Assembly: GCF_932294415.1 (NCBI RefSeq) | Contig: NC_065536.1 | Span: forward strand, 7,500,474 to 7,564,473 | Direction: 5' to 3' | Length of the DNA: 64,000 nucleotides | Source: Quercus robur | Taxonomy: Eukaryota > Streptophyta > Magnoliopsida > Fagales > Fagaceae | In this document: positions 12,240-24,299 of the stretch, one piece after another | How the letters are laid out: the number at the start of each line of letters is the position of its first letter | Position numbering within the stretch: position 1 is the first letter of the stretch | Notes under the pieces: model-generated | The model's input: only the letters and a program-made list of their open reading frames with translations | What the model was told of the DNA's origin: nothing | Databases searched by the model: none | Translations under genes and position numbers: made by a program

Positions 12240-13270
12240 CATAATGTTTTAAAATTTTAATTTTAAGGAAATAAAATAATTTATTGTAAAATAGAAATAA
12301 ATACTAAATAAAGCATAAAAATCTTAGCTTAGGCAAAAGGCTCAATGGATTATATATAAAATAAAAAAATCTCATGTGTGAGAGTAGAAAGGGCTGCCAT
12401 GTGACACCTTCATAAAAAAAAAGTATTTCATTTATATCCTTCCACCTCATCATCTTTTAATATATATATATATATATATATTGCTAAGTGGGGCCAATAA
12501 TTTTATTAAAATTTAAATTGTAAGGAAATTAAATTATTTATTGTGGAATAAAAATAAATAATAGAATTTAAATAAATAATTAAAATCTTTACTTAAGTAG
12601 AAGGCTAAATGGATATAAATTCTTTTAAAGATTTGATTTGGTGGAAGGCTAAAGATTGACACATGGTGGTAATTAGAAAATGATAGAGGTCACTTATTTC
12701 TTGTGAAATAGAAATAAATAATCAAATTTAAATAAATCATTAAATGAAAGAGTAATACATGGTATAAGGTTAAATGTATATACATTCATTTAAAGATTTA
12801 CTTTGGTGAAAAGCTTAAGAGTAATACATGGTAGTAATTAGAAGACTATGAGGTGGAAGGCTAAATAAAAGTGTAATATATAAAAGCACCAATTGGAAAC
12901 AACTCATACTCTCACACATAATATTTCTATTTTTATATATAGACAAACATGCTAAGTGGTTCCCATAATTGTCTCAAAAATATAAAATGGTTCCCAAAAA
13001 TTATATTAAATTTTAAATTATATAGAAATGAAATAATTTATTGAGGAATCGAAATGAATTAATAAAAATTAAATAAATCAATAAAGTCGTTTTATAGGTA
13101 GATGTTAAATGGATATACATTCATTTGAAGTTGTTCTTAGGTGAAAGGCTAAAGAGTGATATATGGTTATAATTCAAAAATGTTAAGGTGGAAGGCTAAA
13201 AAAAAAAAAAAATCTTTAAGAAGGTGACACATGACAACACATCTTGGTTTCACACATGAGGTTTCGGATT
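12240..13270. repeat. Degenerate repeated AT-rich units
   Basis: Phrases such as 'gaaataaataat...aaataaatcattaaa...gaaggctaaa...acatggtagtaattagaa' recur three to four times (near 12250, 12500, 12700 and 12970) with many substitutions. The block is interrupted by (TA)n at about 12461-12481. It is non-coding. Confidence 0.45.
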
Positions 13271-13476
13271 TTATATATGAATTTTTTTTTTAAGAGAGTT
13301 TCAACATATGGTATTCGCTCCTAATAATAGCTTTTATATAATTAGTCTTTGTCTCACACATGAGGTTTCTTTAAATGACTTTTTATTTGATTAGTGCTAG
13401 GGGTACAACAAATTTATTACATACAATGAACTTACCAATGTGTCACCAATCACAAGAGAAAATTTAAACTTTCTCA

Positions 13477-13509
<33 letters not shown>

Positions 13510-14079
13510 TTTAAATATTCATATATCATGTGGTTGAAGCCTATCAAGCATATTTATTGTCACATCAATTTGAAAACGTAATGTACTAAAAGTTGGAATA
13601 CATTTAGCATCATGAGAAAATTTAAAATGACGTAATTTTTTATTTTTTTGTCCAACTATAAAATTTGATAATTTTGGTAGTTATTAATGACATTTTTAAG
13701 ATTATTTTATATATTTAACTATATATTTTAGGTTAGACATTTATTATGATTGCTTTTATATATAAAATTATATATCTTATTATTTAAAGAAAATATGATA
13801 TACCAATATTCTAATGGATGATTAAACAAAGAATAGAATTTAAAGTCAATTATTATTATATATAACATATAAATATATATATATATATATATATAAAGAG
13901 AGAGAGAAAAAAAAATAATGTATAAAATTTTGAAGCATTAAAAACTTATATGACTCTATATTTTGAAGTCAACTAAAAGTCAAACATCTTCAGTTTTATA
14001 TATATTATTATAGATTACAATTATTGTTAATATTAAAATAAAAAAAATGAAAAAAACATGAGAGGCTACTCAATTATCA
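13271..14079. other. AT-rich intergenic DNA
   Basis: Poly(A) at about 13478-13502 and (AT)n near 13874-13895 are present. I see no gene or element boundary. Confidence 0.5.
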
Positions 14080-15462
14080 TCACACATATATACTACACAC
14101 ATGACTCCATGTTGTTTGGCTTCTTCTTCTTCTTCTTCTTCTTCTTCTTTTCCTTTTTTTGGTCCTTGTGGAAAGTAGTATTAAATATGGTTTTTATTTA
14201 TTTTTTGAAAGAAATATTCTATATGATTTTGAAAAAATAAAATAAAATTATGACATATATTTTTCAAGTATAACTTATATTTAGGGCACGTTTAGTACAC
14301 TGAATGATGATTACAACATGAATTATAATCTTTATTACTATGAATAAAATGTGTTGTAATGTAACAACTAAACATATTCATAAGTTTAGTTGTGAGTTAT
14401 AACATTAAAATAAAACTTAAAATTTATTTTAGGAAACATCTTACCCGTACAATTATATTTCTTTAAAAATAATATTTATTAAATTTGAGAGAGGTATGAG
14501 TTATTTTTTATGATTTTTATTATTATAATTGTTAAATGTATATATATGAAAAGTTTGTGTATCATCACACATATATACTACACGCATGACTCCATGTTAT
14601 TTGGCTTCTTTTTTTTTTTTTTTTTTTTGTGTCTATGTCAAAAGTAGTATTAAATATGGTAATTTTTTTTTTTTTTGGAAAGAAATATTCTACCTAATTT
14701 TGAAAAAATAAAATAAAATTATGACGTATATTTTCCAAGTATAACTTATATTTAGAGCACGTTTGGTACACTGAATGAGAATTACAACAGGAATTGTAAT
14801 TTTTATTGTTGAGAATAAAATGTGTTGTAATATAACAACTAAACATATTCATTAGTTTGGAAACATTAGAATAAAGCTTAAGATTTATTTTAGGAAATAT
14901 CTTATTCATAAAATTATATTTCCTTAAAAATACTATTTATTAAATTTGAGGGAAATATGAGTTATTTTTTATAATTTTTTATTTTTATAATTGTTAAATG
15001 TATGTGGAAAGTTTGTTTATCATCACACATATATACTACACACATGACTCCAAGTTGTTCTGGCTTCTTCTTCTTTTTTCTTTTTTCTTTTTTTGGTCCA
15101 TGTCGAAAGTAGTATTAAATATGGTATTTATTTATTTTTTGAAAGAAATATTCTATCTGATTTTGAAAAAATAAAATAAAATTATGATGTATATTTTCCA
15201 AGTATAACTTATATTTAGGGCACGTTTAGTACACTGAATGGGGATTACAACAGGAATTGTAATCTTTATTGCTGAGAATAAAATGTGTTGTAATGTAATA
15301 AATAAACATATTCATAAGCTTGGTTGTGAGTTATAACATTAGAATAAAACTTAAGATTTATTTTAGAAAATATTTTACTCATACAATTATATTTCCTTAA
15401 AAATAATATTTATTAAATTTGAGAGATGTATGAGTTATTTTTTTATGATTTTTTATACTTAT

Positions 15463-16106
15463 TGTGAGGCCCAATAATTTATGGGCTCGGCCCACTTACT
15501 CATGGGGAGTCCAAAGGCCCAAGCCAAAGAAGGCTATAGTCCAAGCTCAATAATGTAAAGCACAAAATGGCCCGGAGAAGCAGCCGAGGACAGTCCAGTC
15601 CTCGGCTGACCCAAAGCTCCACCGAGAAGAGGGGCAAAAACGGTATAGGGACAAACTTGAAAGAAAATCTAAAATATCTAGGAAATGCTGCCCTTACTAC
15701 CCTTCCTATACACGGCTCTGCACCTAACAGAGCCGTATTCTTCAGCTTTATCAACCACTCCCAACGACTTTGGTTTTGGACTGACGGGACAAGTATCAGT
15801 CTTGGAAAGGTCGACCCTACACGTGGACGAAGAAAAGCGAACGCAGGCTAGTATAAAAGAAAAAGTAAGTAATCTGGATAGGGGGCTGGAAAAAATGGCC
15901 AAAAAGGAGGGGCCTCTCAGTCCACCTCCTAGAGAAAGACTCCAGGGGTGAAGACACCTTAAACACATATGAACACCACAAAAATACCCACCGCCAGGTA
16001 ACCAAGGCCTAGCCTTTCAAACCCACTCTCTACAAATGATATTGTTTGGGCCGTTTCACGTATGAACCCAACACTGTTGTGGTTCGTTGCGTATCGTGTC
16101 CCTACA
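15463..16106 (+). repeat. Left LTR of the LARD-like element
   Basis: 644 bp, TG to CA. ORFs on both strands inside it (for example 15567-15851) recur unchanged in the right LTR and are LTR sequence, not genes. Confidence 0.9.
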
Positions 16107-16108
16107 AT

Positions 16109-16124
16109 TGGCGCCGTCTGTGGG
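16109..16124 (+). other. Primer-binding site of the LARD-like element
   Basis: TGGCGCCGTCTGTGGG lies two bases after the LTR. TGGCGCCG-type sites are typical of plant Athila/Tat elements. I did not settle which tRNA is used. Confidence 0.7.
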
Positions 16125-16353
16125 AAAGGCTTGCGCGTTGGCTCAGGCGACAGTGGAGTTAGGCTTTTGTCGAGCAAGAGTCTATGAGTATGCCTTTATG
16201 ACCAGCGACACATTGTTTTTGTTCCAACATAAGTTCCCACTAGGGGCTACGCCTCGCAGTGCCAATGGCATGGGCAAGTCTAGGGGCTTCATACGTCAAG
16301 CTGACTTCCTCCACCCTATTCGAGGAGCTAACCTTTAGAAAATAAAAAATAAA

Positions 16354-17800
16354 TGAAAGAAAATACAATTTTTGGACAGAACCAAGGCCTTGTATGGTCT
16401 TCGGACTCAAGCCTCTGGGGAAACCAACTACTTACAAAGAAAATACAAGTTTTGGACAGAACCAAGGCCTTGTATGGTCTTCGGACTCAAGCCTCTGGGG
16501 AAACCAACTACTTACAAAGAAAATACAAGTTTTGGACAGAACCAAGGCCTTGTATGGTCCTCGGACTCAAGCCTCTGGGGAAACCAACTACTTACAAAGA
16601 AAATACAAGTTTTGGACAGAACCAAGGCCTTGTATGGTCTTCGGACTCAAGCCTCTGGGGAAACCAACTACTTACAAAGAAAATACAAGTTTTGGACAGA
16701 ACCAAGGCCTTGTATGGTCCTCGGACTCAAGCCTCTGGGGAAACCAACTACTTACAAAGAAAATACAAGTTTTGGACAGAACCAAGGCCTTGTATGGTCT
16801 TCGGACTCAAGCCTCTGGGGAAACCAACTACTTACAAAGAAAATACAAGTTTTGGACAGAACCAAGGCCTTGTATGGTCCTCGGACTCAAGCCTCTGGGG
16901 AAACCAACTACTTACAAGAAAATACAAGTTTTTGACAGAACCAAGGCCTTGTATGGTCTTCGGACTCAAGCCTCTGGGGAAACCAACTACTTACAAAGAA
17001 AATACAAGTTTTGGACAGAACCAAGGCCTTGTATGGTCCTCGGACTCAAGCCTCTGGGGAAACCAACTACTTACAAGAAAATACAAGTTTTAGACAGAAC
17101 CAAGGGCTTGTATGGTCCTCGGACTCAAGCCTCTGGGGAAACCAACTACTTACAAAGAAAATACAAGTTTTGGACAGAACCAAAACCTTGTATGGTCCTC
17201 GGACTAAAGCCTCTGGGGAAACCAACTACTTACAAAGAAAATACAAGTTTTGAACAGAATCAAGACCTTGTATGGTCCTCGGACTCAAGCCTCTGGGGAA
17301 ACCAACTACTTACAAGAAAATACAAGTTTTGGACAGAACCAAGGCCTTGTATGGTCCTCGGACTCAAGCCTCTGGGGAAACCAACTACTTACAAAGAAAA
17401 TACAAGTTTTGGACAGAACCAAGGCCTTGTATGGTCCTCGGACTCAAGCCTCTGGGGAAACCAACTACTTACAAGAAAATACAAGTTTTGGACAGAACCA
17501 AGGCCTTGTATGGTCCTCGGACTCAAGCCTCTAGGGAAACCAACTACTTACAAAGAAAATACAAGTTTTGGACAGAACCAAGGCCTTGTATGGTCTTCGG
17601 ACTCAAGCCTCTGGGGAAACCAACTACTTACAAAGAAAATACAAGTTTTGGACAGAACCAAGGCCTTGTATGGTCCTCGGACTCAAGCCTCTGGGGAAAC
17701 CAACTACTTACAAAGAAAATACAAGTTTTGGACAGAACCAAGGCCTTGCGTGGTCCTCGGACTCAGGCCTCTGGGTAAACCAACTGCTTACAAGGAAAAA
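16354..17800 (+). repeat. 80-bp minisatellite, about 18 copies
   Basis: The word ACCAAGGCCTTGTATGGTC recurs at 16381, 16461, 16541, 16621, 16701, 16781, 16861, 16940, 17020, 17099, 17179, 17259, 17338, 17418, 17497, 17577, 17657 and 17737, allowing small changes. Spacing is 80 bp, or 79 bp where one A of CTTACAAAGAA is missing. Units are nearly identical. Two diverged copies lie at about 19240-19400. The plus strand has no stop codon in any frame of a unit, which creates long spurious ORFs. In element orientation the core CCTCGGAC...GG(G)GAAA resembles the 81-bp repeat of the Tat element (44560-44960, minus strand). Confidence 0.93.
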
Positions 17801-17849
17801 CTACATTACATGGACCTTAGGATCTATCCGAAGAAAATTCTCCACTAAC

Positions 17850-20420
17850 AATTGGATTAATTCCTAAATTGCGAGGATTCTCAAGTCTGCTCTCGAATCT
17901 TCAGCACCAAAGGGATCGATGCAATATAAAGCAATATGTTGCCTGAAACACAATCGGAGTTCCCTACGGCTCAGTCACCTCCTCGGATGGATTATTTAGA
18001 GATTATCATTCTCGGACGGTATTCTCGCACTTATCACAGAATATTCAACTGTTACCTCGGTTAGTTTCCTAAGTTTAACTTACTATGAATTATCATTATA
18101 ATGCCTGGTAGTGTCGGTAAGTCAGAATTAGTTGGATTATGTCTCAAGGTTTCCTGCTCTAAGTATTATTGAAATAAAACACACATGGAGCACACCCATT
18201 CACAAAGTAGTATTGCAAAAAGAAAAGTATTCAAAACAAGTAAATAAATTTCCTTTTTTACTAAAACAAAGAAATAGTACAGCGTACAATGAAAAACTGG
18301 AATCAGCTTATATCAAAGCTAACTCCATAATTGAAAAGAAAGATACAAGAGAATAAGATAAAGCCGAGGAGGTGGCACAGAGGAGAGGTTGGCTGCTGCT
18401 TCAAGACCTTGTTCTTCCTCAATACTTTTACATGCCCATAACCCAGGCAGCAAAAGAACCCAACTTGAGGCTCACACCGTTGAAGGAAAGGTGCAGGGAG
18501 CCAGAAGTTGAGGAGCCTACCCCAAAATTTGCCTGCGACAAGGCAGACGGCGCTGATGGCGGAGAATCTTTCTTCTGACACACCAAAAATCTGGCGTGAA
18601 CAGAACCTGCTTCGGATTTTGACTAAAAGAAGGAGAAACCCCATTTCTCCCTTCGTCAAGACGGAGTATTTTCTTGAATCTGTGCCCCCCATGCCCAGAC
18701 CATACTACCTTGAATCTCATAAGGACCCGGCGCCGCTGTGGCGGAGGGAGTTCCTTCACCCCAACCCGCGCCTCAAACATGTTATACTAAGGGAAGATAG
18801 CACCGGATAGGGGAGTTGTAATTATGGCTTAGGGATTATGGTTTAGGAGGAAACTGAAGGATGTGTGTGTAGGTAAAGCAACTTCCTCTCCTATTTATTT
18901 AAAAAGATAAGGAAGTGGCATTTAATTCACGCAGTGTCCTAAGGAACGCTACAGACAAAATGGCTCCGGCTCAATCTCCAACGCCACCTGCGACCATGAG
19001 ATTAAAGGATTCTCGTGAAGGCGCATCTCGAACACTGGGACGTCAAAGGGGACCGCATGACCAAAGAATACAAGAATGCCTCTTAATCCGATATTGTGGG
19101 GCTAGTGAATTCGCGGCCCAGGCCCGTTCTGCATGGGAGCCCAGGGGCTACGGCCCACGCCGAGGAATAGCCATTGCCGATGATAACCTCCTGCTCGGCA
19201 CCTCATGAAATACCTGAGGAAAGAGAGAAACTGAGTTCAAGGGCAGAACCAAGGCATTGTGTGGTCCTCGGACTCAAGCCTATAGGGAAACCAACTACTT
19301 GGATGACAAAACCAGGTTTTGGACAGAACCAAGGCGTTGAGAGGTCCTCGGACTCAAGCCTATGGGGAAACCAACTACTTGGATGGGAAAAGTCCTCGGC
19401 TCAAATACTGTAAAAGGTTAAGGCCAATAAGAGTGTCAAGAAGATGGCGAAACACCCCACTATTCAGTGGCCTAAAGGGGCTGTTCATTTTGCGGGTGAT
19501 ATGTCTTCGGATGGCTACTTCCTACACCGCATCGAACATCCAGTTCTCATCTCGGCTAGTTTTGGGGTAAGTATCGTTCTTCACAGGTCGGCAATGTTGT
19601 GCCAAACAGTTCTATTAAAGTTATGGTGACATCTTTCTCTTAGCAAGTATTTTGGCCCTAGTTGTCATTGATTCAAATGCTATATTATTGTGCCGAACAG
19701 CACTTACAAATTTGTAAAAACATAGAGATAGAACATGCGAGGTAAAATGATAACAATTTTTATTAATATGAAGATGTATTACAACGTACAAAGAGGGGCT
19801 TAAACAAGCCTATACAAAAGGTGAACTGCCAAAACAATATAAAAAAAAAATTACATCAGCAATACAACTAAGTAAACGGTCAGGTGTCTTTTAAACTCGT
19901 CTCCGAAGTCCCTCCTAACTCTGCCTCAGTATCGCCCATATTGAGAGAAGGACCTTCTTTAGAAAAAGATGGAGGAGATGAATGAGGAAGATGGAGGAGA
20001 TGAATGAAAAGAAGGAGGAGAAGAAGAGGGAAGAGATGAAAAGAAAGAAAAATGAGCAAAAGAGGGAGAAGGAAAAGCACCAGGATGGATCTGATGGTGG
20101 AAAGAAGAAGAAAGAGAGGCAAAAGGAGGCGCCAGTGAACGAAGAGAGGAAGAAGCAGGGGCACTTAGTCCCTGTTCCAGTCCTGACTCCTAACACACTG
20201 GTGCCATGTTAGGTATGCTCATGAGAGAGCGGATGGTACTGATAAGGGGTGTCCTCGGCTCAGTCACGCCGAAAGTGTTACGTGACGAGTCCCTGCTTCG
20301 GATTTTGGCTGAAAGGAAAATGAGACAAATCTTGAGTCTCCGCCATCCTTGCCCTGACCGAGCCATTTCGAGCTTTATTAGAATATGGTGTTTTTGGTAG
20401 GGGAATGGCTCCTTCATTGC
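17850..20420 (-). other. Duplicated internal region with minus-strand promoter-like blocks
   Basis: Two diverged blocks (about 18360-19040 and 20220-20720) share, on the minus strand, a short ORF segment (around 18303-18692 and 20190-20417; common phrase KIRSR..SR..FGV) and an upstream AT-rich TATA-like box. The arrangement resembles the promoter side of the antisense gene of the Tat element at 41.0-41.5 kb. No conserved coding domain remains. A Lys/Glu-rich open stretch at 19982-20212 is purine-rich low complexity. Confidence 0.45.
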
Positions 20421-20557
20421 TTATGACTATGGTGAACGTATTACAGGTTGAGGTATAATCAGAGGGTAAAAATAAACTCTAGGAGGAATCTAAGGGTTTC
20501 AGACTTCCTGGGGATTAAAGGGATTCATGTATGGGAGAAACAACTCTTGTCTTTTCT

Positions 20558-20567
20558 CTTTATATAG
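20558..20567 (-). promoter_or_regulatory. Minus-strand TATA box in the LARD-like element
   Basis: CTATATAAAG reads on the minus strand about 340 bp inside the right LTR. In the Tat element a TATA box for its antisense gene lies about 285 bp inside the equivalent LTR (41325). A weaker counterpart occurs in the other block (18890-18905). Confidence 0.45.
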
Positions 20568-20903
20568 GGGACGAAGAGGAGGGTACTTAATGTGTTCAGA
20601 TCTCCAAGGAAATCCGCAAATAGGAATATGCCCGTTCTGCTCCCCCACACCATCAGTAACCATTAAATTTGAGGGGTCTCGTGAAAGGAAACTATTAAAG
20701 ACACGCTCCGGATAACCAAACGGCATGAGCGTATCGCGCATAAATTAAGAAGAACATCTCGTAGACCGGTACATTTCCTGGGCAGGTGGAGGAACGCCAA
20801 CGTCAGTGAAAGGCTGAAGTAAATGAGCCATAATAAAGGCTCGGTATTTCCAAAACCCCCCTCTCCAACCAGGAGGTCGGACAGCAAGGTTTTGAGGGGC
20901 TAT

Positions 20904-21547
20904 TGTGAGGCCCAATAATTTATGGGCTCGGCCCAATTACTCATGGGGAGTCCAAAGGCCCAAGCCAAAGAAGGCTATAGTCCAAGCTCAATAATGTAAA
21001 GCACAAAATGGCCCGGAGAAGCAGCCGAGGACAGTCCAGTCCTCGGCTGACCCAAAGCTCCACCGAGAAGAGGGGCAAAAACGGTATAGGGACAAACTTG
21101 AAAGAAAATCTAAAATATCTAGGAAAGGCTGCCCTTACTACCCTTCCTATACACGGCTCTGCACCTAACAGAGCCGTATTCTTCAACTTTATCAACCACT
21201 CCCAACGACTTTGGTTTTGGACTGACGGGACAAGTATCAGTCTTGGAAAGGTCGACCCTACACGTGGACGAAGGAAAGCGAACGCAGGCTAGTATAAAAG
21301 AAAAAGTAAGTAATCTGGATAGGGGGCTGGAAAAAATGGCCAAAAAGGAGGGGCCTCTCAGTCCACCTCCTGGAGAAAGACTCCAGGGGTGAAGACACCT
21401 TAAACACATATGAACACCACAAAAATACCCACCGCCGGGTAACCAAGGCCTAGCCTTTCAAACCCACTCTCTATAAATGATATTGTTTGGGCCGTTTCAC
21501 GTATGAACCCAACACTGTTGTGGTTCGTTGCGTATCGTGTCCCTACA
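20904..21547 (+). repeat. Right LTR of the LARD-like element, with upstream PPT
   Basis: 644 bp, preceded by the purine-rich tract GGTTTTGAGGGGCTAT (20888-20903) and followed by the TSD CTTAT. It differs from the left LTR at about seven positions. Confidence 0.9.
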
Positions 21548-22362
21548 CTTATAATTATTAAATGTATATGGAAAGTTTGTTTATCATCACATGTATATAC
21601 TACACACATGACTCCATGTTGTTTGGCTTCTTCTTTTCTTTTTTCTTTTTTCTTTTTTTGGTCCATGTCAAAAGTAGTATTAAATATGGTATTTATTTAT
21701 TTTTTGAAAGAAATATTCTATCTGATTTTGAAAAAATAAAATAAAATTATGATGTATATTTTCCAAATATAACTTATATTTAAGGCACGTTTGTTACACT
21801 GAATGAAAATTACAACAAGAATTGTAATTTTTATTGTTAGGAATAAAATGTGTTATAATGTAACAACTAAATATATTCTTAAGTTTGGTAATATTAGAAT
21901 AAAACTTAAGATTTATTTTAGGAAATATCTTATTCATAAAATTATATTTCCTTAAAAATAATATTTATTAAATTTAAGAGAGATTTGAGTTATTTTTTAT
22001 GATTTTTTATTTTTATAATTGTTAAATGTATGTGGAAAGTTTGTTTACCATCACACATATATACTACACACATGACTCAAGTTGTTTGGCTTCTTCTTCT
22101 TTTTTCTTTTTTTTTTTTTTCTTTTTTTGTCCATGTTGAAAGTAGTATTAAATATGGTATTTATTTATTTTTTGAAATAAATATTCTATCTGATTTTGAA
22201 AAGATAAAATAAAATTAAGACTTATATTTTCCAAGTATAACTTATATTTAGGACACGCTTGGTATACTGAACGAAGATTACAACAAGAATTGTAATATTT
22301 ATTACTGAGTATAAAATGTATTATAATGTAACAACTAAATATATTTATATGTTCTTTCTCCA

Positions 22363-22402
<40 letters not shown>

Positions 22403-22403
22403 T

Positions 22404-23039
22404 TGTGGGGGTGAAAGGCCAGGGAGCCCGTATCTATGTAAGGGCCCAATCCGAGGAAGAACCCCTCCATGGCTAGGCAAGGCTGAGGATGAAGGGAATG
22501 GTCTGCCATTAAGATCAATACTCCGAACCATTCCATGGAAGAGGATAAGTATTAAGAGAGAAAAGAACAAAGAAAGATATGAAAATATCTAAGAGAAAGT
22601 TGCTACTGTCGCATTAAATGCTCTGCAACTACCTGAACCGTGCTTTTCTGCCTTTACAACCACTCCCAAAGACTTTAGAGAGGGGCTGATGGGATAAGTA
22701 TCAGCACTATCTATCTAAATCTACACGTGGATGGTGGAAATGAATGCAAGATAGTATAAAATAAAGGAGAAGGGAAAAAGGGAAAGAGGTGGGATGCCAG
22801 ACTTGTAACAAAGTCTTAAGACCAATGTTTAAGAATCAACCTCATCGGATAACATCCGAGGACGTCTTTCCCTAGTAAACTTTGGTTATCTTTCTCTCTT
22901 TATCAACAAAACCTATTGGTCGATCATCTAATTCCCTAAAGTCCAGGTTTTCAACCCATTCTCTACAAATTTATTGTTTGGAACTATTTTGGGCTTAAGT
23001 CCATATCTCTGTTATGCTAGAAGCCCAAAATTATGGCCT

Positions 23040-23043
<4 letters not shown>
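22404..23043 (+). mobile_element. Solo LTR related to the LARD-like/Tat family
   Basis: A 640-bp unit runs from TGTGGGGG to CTTACA with TATAT on both sides (in an AT microsatellite, so the TSD is weak evidence). Its middle (about 22640-22770) aligns with the LARD LTR: 'accactcccaaagactttag', 'gggataagtatcag', 'ctacacgtgga', 'agtataaaa'. No internal sequence remains, consistent with LTR-LTR recombination. Confidence 0.72.
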
Positions 23044-23071
<28 letters not shown>

Positions 23072-23650
23072 TTTATTTATTTATATGTTTGGTTGTGAAT
23101 TATAACATTAGAATGAAACCTAAGATTTATTTTATGAAATATCTTACTCATCCAATTATATTTCCTTAAAATATTTATTAAATTTGAGAGAGATATGAGT
23201 TATTTTTTACATTTTTTTTATTTTTATAATTGTTACATATATATGGAAAGTTGGTTTATCATCACACATATGTACTACACATGACTCCATGTTGTTTGGC
23301 TTCTTCTTCTTCTTCTTCTTCTTTTTTCTTTTGTTTCTTTTTTTTTTGGTCCATGTCGAAAATAGTATTAAATATGGTATTTATTTATTTTTTGAAAGAA
23401 ATATTCTATCTGATTTTGGAAAAATAAAATAATACTATGACGTTTATTTTCCAAGTATAACTTATATTTATGACACATTTGGTACACTGAATGAAGATTA
23501 CAACAGGAATTATAGTTTTTATTGCTGGGAATAAAATGTGTTGTAATATAACAACTAAATATATTCATAAGTTTGATTGTGAGTTATAACATTGGAATAA
23601 AACTTAAGATTTATTTAAGAAAATATATTACCCATACAATTATATTTCCT

Positions 23651-23838
23651 TAAAGAGAGATGCTACGTCTACAACATTTCTACAATATTTTTACAATAAA
23701 TCACAGGTGGTTAGTTGTTATTGGTTCAAATTTCAAACTAATGCTAAGATTACTTTTTTGCTCCAACAATAACAACTAGTAACAACTTGCAATTTAGGAT
23801 TTGTTATAAATATGTTGTAGACATATCATTTCTCTTTC
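23651..23838. mobile_element. MITE-like element, copy 2
   Basis: It has the same interior as 9651-9832, with ends GAGAGATGCTACGTCTACAAC and its imperfect inverse. It splits the sixth unit of the tandem array between 'ccttaaa' and 'cttaaaa', so the inserted segment is well delimited. Confidence 0.7.
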
Positions 23839-23940
23839 TTAAAACTAATATTTATTAAATTTGAGAGAGATATGAGTTATTTTTTATGATTTTTTATTTT
23901 TATAATTGTTACATGTATATGGAAAGTTTGTTTATTTAGA

Positions 23941-24191
23941 AGTATATTAATTTTGGAAATTATTGCACCTGCGAAGGAATAACTAATTCGAAAATACTTC
24001 CAAATAAACATACTTTCCGCAATTAATGTAAAGAGTATGATTATTTTTATTTTTATTGTTTTGAAAGAAATGTAAAGAGTATCTCATTCTATATTAGTAA
24101 TGTTTTGCCTCTACTCATTAACTACTTTTCAATCTCTTTTCATTATTTTTTCCTTCCCGTGTTTCAAAACCCTCATAATCATCTCTCTCTC

Positions 24192-24236
<45 letters not shown>

Positions 24237-24299
24237 CATTTTATTATTACATTGTTTTCATTCTCTGGTTCCTATATTGAATTCAGGGTTTGCAACATT
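23941..24299 (+). promoter_or_regulatory. Upstream region of the xylanase gene with (CT)n tract
   Basis: A CT microsatellite (about 24183-24234) lies 65-115 bp before the ATG. Such pyrimidine patches are common in plant 5' untranslated regions. No unambiguous TATA box was identified, so the transcription start is open. Confidence 0.4.

Larger units (their letters stand above)
15463..21547 (+). mobile_element. Coding-less LTR element (LARD-like), Tat-related, young
   Basis: The 644-bp LTRs (15463-16106 and 20904-21547) start TGTGAGG and end CCTACA. They are flanked by the 5-bp duplication CTTAT (15458-15462 and 21548-21552). I count seven differences between them, about 1 percent, so insertion was recent. 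The interior of 4.8 kb has a PBS, an 18-copy 80-bp minisatellite and two diverged blocks carrying minus-strand TATA-like boxes, but no gag or pol. The PPT-LTR junction (TTTTGAGGGGCTAT before the LTR) is the same as in the Tat element at 41046-41060 read on the minus strand. It is probably a deletion derivative of a Tat-lineage Ty3/gypsy element that keeps only the 3' region. Confidence 0.87.
14080..23940 (+). repeat. Tandem array of about 460-480 bp units, split by insertions
   Basis: Each unit starts near 'catcacacatatatactacac' and contains a TTC-rich pyrimidine run, 'agtagtattaaatatggt', 'gcacgtttggtacactgaatga' and 'gatttattttaggaaatat'. Unit starts lie at about 14080, 14563, 15021, 21589, 22050 and 23260. 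Unit 3 is interrupted by the LTR element 15463-21547, unit 5 by a solo LTR (22404-23043), and unit 6 by a MITE (23651-23838). ORFs of 60-140 codons inside the units are repeat artefacts. Confidence 0.8.

Noticed and set aside
15500-16177. Several ORFs of 62-96 codons on both strands, repeated at 20941-21446
   Set aside because: They lie in the LARD LTRs, overlap one another on opposite strands and have no domain.
16354-17800. CRISPR-like array
   Set aside because: The repeat is the whole 80-bp unit, with no unique spacers, in a plant retroelement.
16394-17848. 484-codon ORF as a repetitive protein gene
   Set aside because: It cycles through the frames of an 80-bp minisatellite inside a coding-less LTR element. 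Overlapping long ORFs exist in the other frames, so it is a by-product of the repeat.
19982-20212. Lys/Glu-rich ORF
   Set aside because: Purine-rich low complexity in the non-coding interior of the LARD-like element; no conserved motif.
22345-22570. Minus-strand ORFs across the (AT)n and solo LTR boundary
   Set aside because: They cross an insertion boundary and a microsatellite, so they have no evolutionary unity.
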